Source: CAZWRK01 sp964635875 (GTDB lineage: Bacteria > Pseudomonadota > Gammaproteobacteria > Burkholderiales > Aquaspirillaceae). From it: DNA of 14,274 nt. Position 1 is the first letter of the stretch. Every line of letters starts with the position of its first letter. The translations under genes and the position numbers were made by a program. The notes beneath the pieces are model-generated. The model did no database searches. It was not told the DNA's origin and saw only the letters and a program-made list of their open reading frames with translations. This document shows positions 1 through 6,131 of the stretch, one piece after another. The stretch covers positions 1-14,274 of the forward strand of contig CAZWRK010000107.1 of the NCBI GenBank assembly GCA_964635875.1, given 5' to 3'.

Positions 1-451
1 GATTTAATTGAGCACTTTTTTGTTCAACGTGATCGAGTAAGCGGCCGGGGGTCGCAACTAAAATTTCAACGCCGCGGCGCAGGGCGTTTTTTTGTGGATC
101 GATGGCAATGCCGCCAAAGACCACGGTGTGACGCAGGCTGAGAAACTGTGAATAGTCACGGACGCTGGCGGCGACTTGGTCGGCCAGTTCTCGGGTCGGT
201 GTCAAAATGAGGGCGCGGACCGGATGCATCGCCGGTGAAGCACTGGTATTCGCGTGCCGCAACAGGGTTTCTAGCATGGGCAGGGTAAACGCAGCCGTTT
301 TACCTGTTCCGGTTTGTGCCGCAGCAAGTAGATCATGGCCAGCCAGAACCAAGGGGATGGCTTTTCTCTGGATCGGCGTTGGCGACGAATAGCCCAGCGC
401 ATCAACAGCCCGCAGGATTTCGGGTGAGAGGCCAAGCTCGGCAAACGACAT
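1..451 (-). CDS. rhlE: DEAD-box ATP-dependent RNA helicase, RhlE-like (N-terminal 150 residues; runs off left edge)
   Basis: This is the amino-terminal part of an ATP-dependent RNA helicase of the DEAD-box family, which remodels RNA duplexes in ribosome assembly, RNA decay and cold adaptation. Translation from the ATG at 451 gives MSFAELGLSPEILRAVDALG and shows the family motifs in order: Q motif (PTPIQ, residues 24-28, with upstream Phe3), Walker A AQTGTGKT (45-52), motif Ia PTRELA (85-90), GG (113-114) and TPGR (134-137). The DEAD motif itself and the second RecA domain lie beyond position 1. The start is supported by AGGAG seven bases upstream. The opening 'SFAELGL' and short N-terminus fit RhlE rather than DbpA or CsdA, but the diagnostic C-terminal extension is not visible. 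A terminator hairpin after the preceding gene (501-535) suggests it has its own promoter, which I could not place. The family is certain; the RhlE subfamily is likely. Confidence 0.9.
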   Translation of the reverse strand, partial: MSFAELGLSPEILRAVDALGYSSPTPIQRKAIPLVLAGHDLLAAAQTGTGKTAAFTLPMLETLLRHANTSASPAMHPVRALILTPTRELADQVAASVRDYSQFLSLRHTVVFGGIAIDPQKNALRRGVEILVATPGRLLDHVEQKSAQLN

Positions 452-469
452 ATGGAAACTCCTACAACA

Positions 470-485
470 GCGCTTAATTTAGCGC
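470..485. repeat. Near-palindrome in the helicase 5' leader
   Basis: GCGCTTAATTTAGCGC has 5-bp arms GCGCT/AGCGC around a 6-nt centre and lies 18 bases upstream of the helicase ATG. It could be an operator or an mRNA hairpin near the ribosome site. Nothing in the sequence decides between them. Confidence 0.4.
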
Positions 486-490
486 ACATT

Positions 491-535
491 CAATAAAATA
501 CGCCGGAGGGGGAGTCATAAGCCCCTGATCCGGCG
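491..535 (-). terminator. Terminator-like hairpin between the CobD-family gene and the helicase
   Basis: On the minus strand CGCCGGA (535-529) pairs with TCCGGCG (507-501), and an inner GGGG/CCCC pair (525-522 with 511-508) extends the stem. A T-rich run TATTTTATT (500-492) follows. It sits 25 bases after the stop of the preceding gene, so it probably ends or reduces the flgA-flgN-cobD transcript before the helicase. Confidence 0.7.
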
Positions 536-559
536 CACAAATAAACATACTTGAGGTGG

Positions 560-1486
560 TCAAATAGGCAACCACTGCACGATTGACACCAAGGTCAAGA
601 CCGCCAGCCAGAGCAATACACTTCGCCAGACAAGGCCTACAGCACGGCGCAAATAGTCAGGATCTGCTTCGTCGCCTACGCCAAGTTCTGGGCGGAATTT
701 GATGGTGTAGTCTTGGCGTAAAGGGTCACCTAAACGCACGCCAATCGCACCGGCTGCACTCGCAAGCAAAATTCCGTAGGCATAATGACCCCATGCAGAT
801 GCTTGTGAGCGCCAACAAAACACGGCGTCTTCAAAGTCGCCCATGATGGCAAAACTGGCAGAGGTGAGGCGCACCGGCAGCCAGTCGAGCCATTCGTGGA
901 CATTGCGGGCGAAGCGGCCAAATTGGTCGCCAAAGAGCGATTCTCGCATTCCCCATTTTTGATAGAGCATGCCAGAGATTCGGTATAGCACCGCACCCGC
1001 CGGGCCGGGTAAGACCGCGAACCAGAACATGGTGCCAAAGACATGGCGATAGCTGTCGATGACGCCTTGTTCAATGGTGAGTCGGGCAATTTCATTGACT
1101 TCTAATTCGGATGTGGGCTGTCCTGACCACGCGCCTAAGGCATCGCGCGCATCTTGGGTGCGGCCTTCGGTGAGTGCTAGGCTGATTTCTGTCAGAGCGC
1201 TTGAAAAATGCCGAAACCCCATCGTCAGATAGAGGACGCCAATATCCCAGATGAGGGCGAAAGGCGCTCCAACGCTGGCAAGAAGATCATGCACGATCCA
1301 CACAAATAATGCTAAGGGGCCGACCCCCGCCAACCATGCAAGGACACCATGCCGGTTATGCCCAGCATTGAGATGTCGCTCAAGATAGTTTGCGTAGCGC
1401 GTGACTAATAAGAGGACGCGGTTACGATTCCCCAAGGGGCGAATCTGCTCCAAGGCGAGCGCCACAATGATCGCGAGCAGTGTCAT
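560..1486 (-). CDS. CobD/CbiB-family integral membrane protein
   Basis: This is a 308-residue membrane protein of the CobD/CbiB superfamily (adenosylcobinamide-phosphate synthase and AmpE-like relatives). Hydrophobic segments lie roughly at residues 1-16, 48-70, 74-90, 148-168 and 286-305. Family-like features are the N-terminal LALEQIRPL, the FRHF...GRTQDARDALGAW region (91-120), DSYRHVFGTMFWF (144-156) and GDFEDAVFCW (216-225). I chose the ATG at 1486 over an in-frame TTG at 1535-1537 because the membrane segment starts exactly there and a GAGAG-like ribosome site precedes it. In cobalamin producers the family makes the aminopropanol amide of cobyric acid. No other cobalamin gene is near, and homologues like this occur as single genes in many betaproteobacteria, so that enzymatic role should not be assumed. 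It follows flgN by 69 bases on the same strand and may be read from the flagellar transcript. Confidence 0.8.
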   Translation of the reverse strand: MTLLAIIVALALEQIRPLGNRNRVLLLVTRYANYLERHLNAGHNRHGVLAWLAGVGPLALFVWIVHDLLASVGAPFALIWDIGVLYLTMGFRHFSSALTEISLALTEGRTQDARDALGAWSGQPTSELEVNEIARLTIEQGVIDSYRHVFGTMFWFAVLPGPAGAVLYRISGMLYQKWGMRESLFGDQFGRFARNVHEWLDWLPVRLTSASFAIMGDFEDAVFCWRSQASAWGHYAYGILLASAAGAIGVRLGDPLRQDYTIKFRPELGVGDEADPDYLRRAVGLVWRSVLLWLAVLTLVSIVQWLPI

Positions 1487-1555
1487 GAACTCTCGTTTGT
1501 GTGAACAAATAAAAAAGGAGGGTGGAAGATACCACAAAACGCCAGCGTCGGCCGT

Positions 1556-2026
1556 TTAGGCCTCACCCAGATTGCGTCCGCCTCCGAGCACGGAGCGGGT
1601 TCCACCATCACGACGGTAAGCTAATGTGCTGGCTTGGCTGCTCATCAGTAAGTCGATAGCCTCATCCACATAAGACAAGTGCTCGGCGACTAACAGACCA
1701 TTGATATGGTTGAGCGTTTGTGCGCGGGTTACCGTTGTTTCGAGTAGACACCACGCATCACGCCACTCAGGCTTGTCCGCAAGCCAGCTGACTAATGCTG
1801 CTCGATCGGCCAGCCCAAGCTCTCGCATGACTTCTGCGCGGCTTTGTGCGAGTTTATCAATGCCTTCCAAAATGGCCATTTTCTGAGCGGCCAAAGACTC
1901 AATTTTTCGAGCATCTCGGGTGGTGAGAACGGATTGCTCTTCCGTCAAAATATCGACCAGAAAAGTATAGAGCTCGGTTTCACTTTGAATAGTTTCGAAC
2001 AGGCGATTCACGTTATCTGAACTCAT
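1556..2026 (-). CDS. flgN: FlgN, flagellar hook-junction protein chaperone
   Basis: FlgN is a cytosolic type III export chaperone that holds the hook-filament junction proteins FlgK and FlgL before secretion. The 156-residue product fits the family length. It is almost wholly helical with heptad-like regions, starting with residues such as LFETIQSETELYTFLVDIL and running through the conserved stretch around RKIESLAAQKMAILEGIDKL. The tail is glycine- and arginine-rich (RRDGGTRSVLGGGRN), as in other FlgN proteins, where the C-terminus binds the clients. It lies 28 bases after flgM, the usual flgM-flgN order, and has no strong ribosome site of its own, so it probably depends on flgM translation. 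FlgN sequences are poorly conserved; gene order makes the call firm. Confidence 0.88.
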   Translation of the reverse strand: MSSDNVNRLFETIQSETELYTFLVDILTEEQSVLTTRDARKIESLAAQKMAILEGIDKLAQSRAEVMRELGLADRAALVSWLADKPEWRDAWCLLETTVTRAQTLNHINGLLVAEHLSYVDEAIDLLMSSQASTLAYRRDGGTRSVLGGGRNLGEA

Positions 2027-2054
2027 TGTCTAGCAGGACGAAAAAGCAATGATT

Positions 2055-2354
2055 TTACCCGCGTCGCCCAATTAGTTCGCGCGCAGATGAGATCAAACCA
2101 TCAGCAATTGCGTCAGCATTAATTGAAAAATTTCCAGAAGAAATCGCGGCTTTGATGGCCTCAATCTTTTGGCTGTCGACGGCAGGATGCTGCTGAATCG
2201 ACTGCTCTAGCGAAGCCATTCGGCTTGCTAGAGGGTTAATTTCAACACGCCCCCCACCGCTGCTAGAGGACGTCGCTGTAGAGGGCGCAGAGCTACGGCC
2301 AGCAGAGCTGGTGTTGCGTACCGCGACGGGTTTGCCTGTTGCATCAATTTTCAT
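2055..2354 (-). CDS. flgM: FlgM, anti-sigma-28 factor
   Basis: FlgM binds the flagellar sigma factor FliA (sigma-28) and keeps late flagellar genes off until the hook-basal body is complete, when FlgM is exported through the type III apparatus. The 99-residue product has the typical opening MKIDATGKPV, a low-complexity Ser/Thr/Gly-rich disordered N-terminal half (about residues 14-36), and the conserved sigma-binding C-terminal half (about 37-97) with SQKIEAIKAAISSGNFSINA followed by a helix ending SARELIG. The ATG at 2354 has no clear Shine-Dalgarno sequence. Instead it overlaps, as ATGA, the stop of a 16-codon mini-ORF with a strong ribosome site. A sigma-28 promoter lies 46 bases upstream, giving the autoregulatory loop expected for flgM. 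Confidence 0.95.
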   Translation of the reverse strand: MKIDATGKPVAVRNTSSAGRSSAPSTATSSSSGGGRVEINPLASRMASLEQSIQQHPAVDSQKIEAIKAAISSGNFSINADAIADGLISSARELIGRRG

Positions 2355-2401
2355 AGCGGGATTCTAATCAGAAAGTGTTCTCGGGGGTCTATACGAATCA
2401 T
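2351..2401 (-). CDS. Possible 16-codon leader ORF coupled to flgM
   Basis: A 16-codon reading frame (MIRIDPREHFLIRIPL) starts at the ATG at 2401, seven bases after GGAGG (2413-2409), the best ribosome site in this part of the window. Its TGA overlaps the flgM ATG as ATGA. That arrangement is typical of translational coupling, and flgM has no good ribosome site of its own. The GGAGG lies in the spacer of the sigma-28 promoter and the ATG overlaps the -10 element, so only transcripts begun further upstream (flgA read-through or an unseen promoter) could use it. I recognise no homologue; the peptide itself may have no function. It may also be chance. Confidence 0.45.
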   Translation of the reverse strand: MIRIDPREHFLIRIPL

Positions 2402-2426
2402 ATCGGAACCTCCGCGAAAATCTTTA
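2400..2426 (-). promoter_or_regulatory. Sigma-28 (FliA) promoter for flgM
   Basis: On the minus strand TAAAGATT (2426-2419), an 11-base spacer and TCCGATAT (2407-2400) match the flagellar sigma-28 consensus TAAAGTTT-N11-GCCGATAA at 7 of 8 and 6 of 8 positions with exact spacing. The predicted start is near 2393, giving a leader of about 40 nt before flgM. A late promoter on flgM is known in enteric bacteria and fits the feedback role of the protein. Confidence 0.82.
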
Positions 2427-2489
2427 ATCACACAAGCTGTAGCATACACATATCTACTTCCTATGCGACACAAAAATACGCTATGAAAT

Positions 2490-3173
2490 TTACTGCTGAA
2501 TATCGACAATCCCCATTCCGCTGACAACACCTTGAACCACGCGGCCATTTTGCATTCTAACCGCGACCACTTGGCCTTCCGACGCATTACCGATCGACTT
2601 TCCTTCAGCGCTGACAGAAAAACCTGCGCCCACGACCCGCACTTGTACCTGTTGGCCTTGCTTGACGCTAAAAGGCTCTTTAAGCATTTCGGTGCGTAAC
2701 GCTAAACCTTCTGGCAATGAGCGCGCGAGCACTTTGCCCACAGCATCCTGAATATCAACCACCATATTTGGCGTAGTGCTTGAATCGCTGCGCAGCGTCA
2801 AATCTTCTGCGCTTAGGGTTTCTCCCGCAGAGATCGCGCGTTTAGTGACAACGATACTCTGTGATACGGTCACTTTGCCTTGTAAACGTACCGTCCACGT
2901 GGGCGAGTTGCACCGCAACACAATCGACACGACGCCTTTGTGATGCTTTCCCGCCCATGCGGGTTGTGGTGGTTGAGGACATGCAGCCAACCGAAGGCTG
3001 GGGTCAAAACGCCCCATCTCGATCGTGGCTTTGCTGCCCTGCCATTCATGCTCGACAAAAGCGCGTGCGCTTTGCTCTAGCGCGGTTAAATCCTGCCACG
3101 CGGCATCTGCCGCCCAACTCGTTGGGCTCCAGAGCGCAGCACAGAAGGTCCAAACCATCCAGAAAATTCGCAT
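2490..3173 (-). CDS. flgA: FlgA, flagellar P-ring assembly chaperone
   Basis: FlgA is a periplasmic chaperone for assembly of the P ring around the flagellar rod. The 227-residue product starts with a Sec signal peptide (MRIFWMVWTFCAALWSPTSW, cleavage probably near the following AADA). An N-terminal domain with the Cys pair and WTVRLQGKVTV region follows, then the SAF-like domain (VVTKRAISAGETLSAEDLTL) and the conserved end with a QQVQVRVVGAGFSV and VAVRMQNGRVVQGVVSG pattern. I chose the ATG at 3173 because the signal peptide starts there and GGTGAGG lies just upstream. In-frame starts at 3200 and 3233 would add a charged, non-signal extension across a hairpin. It follows thrC by 59 bases and precedes flgM, as is usual for flgA-flgM-flgN. 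The P-ring and rod genes are not in this window. Confidence 0.93.
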   Translation of the reverse strand: MRIFWMVWTFCAALWSPTSWAADAAWQDLTALEQSARAFVEHEWQGSKATIEMGRFDPSLRLAACPQPPQPAWAGKHHKGVVSIVLRCNSPTWTVRLQGKVTVSQSIVVTKRAISAGETLSAEDLTLRSDSSTTPNMVVDIQDAVGKVLARSLPEGLALRTEMLKEPFSVKQGQQVQVRVVGAGFSVSAEGKSIGNASEGQVVAVRMQNGRVVQGVVSGMGIVDIQQ

Positions 3174-3187
3174 GACCTCACCATCGA

Positions 3188-3212
3188 CCAGCCGTCTCAT
3201 TGAGACAGCTGG
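3188..3212 (-). other. Hairpin between thrC and flgA
   Basis: The minus-strand RNA can form an 11-bp stem (CCAGCUGUCUC with GAGACGGCUGG, loop AAU). The one irregular pair is a U-G wobble on the minus strand but would be C-A on the plus strand, so the structure suits the thrC-flgA transcript. No U-tract follows, so it is a poor intrinsic terminator. It ends 14 bases before the flgA ATG, next to the ribosome site, and could be an RNA-stability or translation element. Confidence 0.65.
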
Positions 3213-3232
3213 CTTTGACACAGAATGACGCA

Positions 3233-4642
3233 TTAAGAAACGTGCGCAGAAATAAACTGCTTAATCTGCTCTACGTTGGCATCCATCACTTCGACACGTT
3301 GCGGCAAAGACTCGATATTCTCTAAGCCTGCTGGGCGCTGTGGGTGACGTCCTAGTGCTTCAAAAATAGTCGCTTCAAACTTGGCAGGCAATGCGGTTTC
3401 CAGCACGACAACGTTTTCATCCGCTTGCTTAAGCTCAAGTGCGACTTTGAGGCCATCGGCGGTATGCGTATCGACGATCACGCCATAACGCGCCTCGATG
3501 GCTTTAATCGTTGCCAAACGATCGGCATGGTCGCTGCGGCCGGATACAAAACCAAACTCAGCAATTTGCGCGAAGAACGGCGTCGCAGAAAGATCAAAAG
3601 ACTCGCCTGCATCGACTTTTGCCCAAAGCTCGCGAACGATATTCGCGTCACGGCCAACCAAGTCAAAAACAAAGCGTTCAAAGTTCGAGGCTTTGGAAAT
3701 GTCCATCGACGGGCTAGAGGTTTGGCGGGTTTCTTGGGAAACACGCGGACGATACACGCCGGTGCGGAAAAATTCATCCAGCACGTCGTTTTCGTTGGTG
3801 GCGACCATGAGGCGGCCGATTGGCAAACCCATCATGCGTGCAATATGACCCGCGCACACATTGCCGAAGTTGCCCGACGGAACGCAGAACGACACTTTTT
3901 CATCATTCGATGTCGTTGCGGCAAAGTAGCCTTTGAAGTAGTAGACAACTTGCGCTAATACGCGCGCCCAGTTGATCGAATTCACGGTGCCAATTTTGTG
4001 CGCCGCTTTGAAGGCGTGGTCATTGGAGACCGCCTTGACCATATCTTGGCAATCATCAAACACACCGCGTACGGCGATATTGAAGATGTTTTCATCTTGC
4101 AATGAGTACATTTGTGCTTGCTGGAACGGGCTCATTTTTTCATGAGGACTCAGCATAAACACGCGAATGCCTTCTTTTCCGCGCATCGCATATTCGGCGG
4201 CAGAGCCGGTATCGCCCGAAGTTGCGCCGAAGATGTTGAGGGTTTCGCCGCGCAATTTCAGGACGTACTCAAAGGCGTGCCCCAAGAATTGCATCGCAAC
4301 ATCCTTGAAGGCCAATGTCGGGCCATTCGATAGACCCAATACAGACAATCCCGGCTCAAGTTGAGTCAGCGGGGTAATGTCCGCGGAGCCAAAGACCTCT
4401 GCGGTGTAGGTTGAGAACACCAATTTTTTCAGATCGTCTGCCGGAATGTCATCGGCAAACAGCTTCATGATTTCGAGTGCCAACTCTGGGTAAGACAGAT
4501 TGCGCCAAGCATCCAAGGTTGCACGGTCAATCTGGGGGTAGGCTTCGGGCAGCGCCAAGCCACCGTCCGGTGCTAGACCACCCAAAAGAATGTCACAGAA
4601 GGCAGAAGGCGCCATGCCGCCTCGGGTACTCAAATAATTCAT
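3233..4642 (-). CDS. thrC: Threonine synthase
   Basis: ThrC is the PLP enzyme that converts O-phospho-L-homoserine to L-threonine and phosphate, the last step of threonine synthesis. The 469-residue protein has the class II threonine synthase opening MNYLSTRGG with APDGGLALPE (residues 24-33), the PLP-binding lysine K113 in PTLAFKDVAMQF (108-119), and the phosphate-binding loop in FGATSGDTGSAAEYA (138-152). The length matches the longer threonine synthases of proteobacteria (about 430-480). The start at 4642 is the natural family start, though the ribosome site is weak. It lies 55 bases after hom in the same direction, so the two probably share a transcript, with a hairpin between them that may tune thrC output. 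Homoserine kinase (thrB), needed for its substrate, is not in this window. Confidence 0.97.
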   Translation of the reverse strand: MNYLSTRGGMAPSAFCDILLGGLAPDGGLALPEAYPQIDRATLDAWRNLSYPELALEIMKLFADDIPADDLKKLVFSTYTAEVFGSADITPLTQLEPGLSVLGLSNGPTLAFKDVAMQFLGHAFEYVLKLRGETLNIFGATSGDTGSAAEYAMRGKEGIRVFMLSPHEKMSPFQQAQMYSLQDENIFNIAVRGVFDDCQDMVKAVSNDHAFKAAHKIGTVNSINWARVLAQVVYYFKGYFAATTSNDEKVSFCVPSGNFGNVCAGHIARMMGLPIGRLMVATNENDVLDEFFRTGVYRPRVSQETRQTSSPSMDISKASNFERFVFDLVGRDANIVRELWAKVDAGESFDLSATPFFAQIAEFGFVSGRSDHADRLATIKAIEARYGVIVDTHTADGLKVALELKQADENVVVLETALPAKFEATIFEALGRHPQRPAGLENIESLPQRVEVMDANVEQIKQFISAHVS

Positions 4643-4659
4643 AGCATTAAATTCGGTAC

Positions 4660-4686
4660 AAAAGGCGGGCTACACAGCAACCCGCC
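4660..4686 (-). terminator. Weak terminator or attenuator between hom and thrC
   Basis: On the minus strand GGCGGG (4686-4681) pairs with CCCGCC (4669-4664), and the stem can extend inward by a U-G and a U-A pair. Four T residues (4663-4660) then follow. The short U-tract and its place inside a two-gene biosynthetic operon suggest partial termination or a stability element rather than a full stop. Confidence 0.55.
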
Positions 4687-4697
4687 AGAATGAAAAA

Positions 4698-6008
4698 TTA
4701 ACCGTTCAGGGCTTCCATACGCAAGCGAGTAATCGGTTGCGTGACGCTGCTGAGGGCTTCAATTTTGGTCATTGCAGCGTTGATGTTTTTCTCCATCACA
4801 CGGTGCGTCAACAGCACAATTTCGGCATTCGCATCGCGCTCACTGCCTTTTTGAATCAGGGCTTCAATCGAAATTCCTTCATCGGCGAGCAAGCGGGTAA
4901 TGTCGGCCAACACACCTGCACGGTCAGCGACGGTGACGCGCAAGTAGTAAGAGCTTTCGACTTCATCAATCGACAAAATTGGTAGGTCGGCGAGCTGATC
5001 AGGCTGGAAGGCCAAATGCGGCACGCGATGCTCTGGGTCGGCAGTCGCCAAGCGTGTGACATCGACCAAATCAGCGACAACAGCCGAAGCGGTCGGCAGG
5101 CTACCTGCACCCGCACCGTAATACAGCGTTGCGCCGACGGCATCGCCTTTAGCAAGTACGGCATTCATGACGCCATTGACATTAGCAATCAGGCGCGATT
5201 CTGGAATTAGTGTCGGATGCACACGCAGTTCAACACCACGCTCGTTGCGCTTGCTGATGCCCAAAAGTTTGACGCGATAGCCAAGTTCTTCGGCATAGCG
5301 AATGTCGCGTGCGTCGAGTTTTGAGATGCCTTCTAAGTAGCACTTCTCGAATTGCATCGGAATCCCGAAGGCAATGGCGCTCATGATGGTGAGTTTGTGG
5401 GCGGCATCATGGCCTTCGATATCGAAGGTCGGGTCGGCTTCAGCGTAGCCGAGGCGCTGGGCTTCAGCCAAAACGTCTGCAAACGGCGAGCCTTTTTCGC
5501 GCATTTCCGTCAGGATGAAATTGGATGTGCCATTGATAATGCCGGCGATCCATTCGATGCGGTTGGCGGTGAGGCCTTCACGCAGTGCTTTAATGATCGG
5601 GATGCCGCCTGCGACTGCTGCTTCAAACGCGACGATGACGCCTTTGGCTTGGGCACGTGAAAAAATCTCATTGCCGTATTCGGCTAAAAGTTTCTTATTG
5701 GCAGTCACGACGTGTTTGCCGGAGTCAATTGCTGCGAGTACGAGTTCGCGGGCAATGCCGGTACCGCCAATCAATTCAACAACGATATCAATCTCGGGAT
5801 GCGTCACCAAGGTGCGGCCGTCGGCAACGATTTCTACGCCTTCACCGCAGATTTCTCGTGCCTGCTCGACGTTGAGATCGGCGGCCATCCGCAGCACGAT
5901 CGAGCGCCCTGCACGGCGGCTGATTTCTTCCGCATTACGTTTCAGCACAGTTGCAGTTCCGCTACCGACTGTTCCTACCCCTAACAAACCCACTTGGATC
6001 GGTTTCAT
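4698..6008 (-). CDS. hom: Homoserine dehydrogenase (monofunctional, with ACT domain)
   Basis: This enzyme reduces L-aspartate 4-semialdehyde to homoserine with NAD(P)H, the branch point to threonine and methionine. The 436-residue protein shows a Rossmann fold at GLLGVGTVGSG (residues 7-17), the ANKKL motif (103-107), GIINGTSNFILTEM (156-169) and the catalytic stretch LGYAEADPTFDIEGHDAAHK (186-205), where D201 and K205 correspond to the proton-relay residues of the family. A C-terminal ACT domain (about 353-430, starting SYYLRVTVADRAGVLADI) is typical of feedback control, usually by threonine. It is the stand-alone type with no fused aspartokinase. The ATG at 6008 is preceded by GAGG at good distance. 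It is the first gene after the aminotransferase terminator, so a promoter should lie in 6009-6090, but I see no clear consensus. Confidence 0.97.
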   Translation of the reverse strand: MKPIQVGLLGVGTVGSGTATVLKRNAEEISRRAGRSIVLRMAADLNVEQAREICGEGVEIVADGRTLVTHPEIDIVVELIGGTGIARELVLAAIDSGKHVVTANKKLLAEYGNEIFSRAQAKGVIVAFEAAVAGGIPIIKALREGLTANRIEWIAGIINGTSNFILTEMREKGSPFADVLAEAQRLGYAEADPTFDIEGHDAAHKLTIMSAIAFGIPMQFEKCYLEGISKLDARDIRYAEELGYRVKLLGISKRNERGVELRVHPTLIPESRLIANVNGVMNAVLAKGDAVGATLYYGAGAGSLPTASAVVADLVDVTRLATADPEHRVPHLAFQPDQLADLPILSIDEVESSYYLRVTVADRAGVLADITRLLADEGISIEALIQKGSERDANAEIVLLTHRVMEKNINAAMTKIEALSSVTQPITRLRMEALNG

Positions 6009-6089
6009 CCTGATTCCTCAATCACAGATCTAAATAAAATGGCGTATCTGTTCGATTTCACACAAAAACGAAAGTGCGATTTTACATGT

Positions 6090-6116
6090 AAAAAAGGTGT
6101 GCTCTAGGCACACCTT
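6090..6116 (-). terminator. Intrinsic terminator after the aminotransferase gene
   Basis: A perfect 9-bp stem AAGGTGTGC/GCACACCTT (6116-6108 with 6102-6094, loop of 5) continues into a run of T on the minus strand down to 6090. It starts 15 bases after the aminotransferase stop and separates that gene from hom. Confidence 0.85.
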
Positions 6117-6131
6117 GCTGATTTTTTACAC

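Noticed and set aside
271..489. A 72-codon minus-strand frame overlapping the helicase
   Set aside because: It is out of frame with the DEAD-box helicase, whose Q motif, Walker A and PTRELA motifs read clearly from 451.
3188..3201. A Neisseria-type DNA uptake sequence (GCCGTCTCA resembles GCCGTCTGAA)
   Set aside because: It differs from the canonical sequence at its end, occurs once, and is explained as one arm of the thrC-flgA hairpin.
3174..3233. Longer flgA starts at 3200 or 3233
   Set aside because: They would place charged residues before the signal peptide, and the ATG at 3200 sits in a hairpin loop; 3173 has a ribosome site and begins the signal peptide directly.
3425..3958. A 177-codon plus-strand frame inside thrC
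   Set aside because: It lies opposite conserved threonine synthase sequence and has no recognisable domain or ribosome site.
5515..6033. A 172-codon plus-strand frame opposite the start of hom
   Set aside because: It is antisense to the conserved NAD-binding and catalytic part of homoserine dehydrogenase; the Ser/Pro/Ala/Arg-rich translation is typical of a shadow frame.
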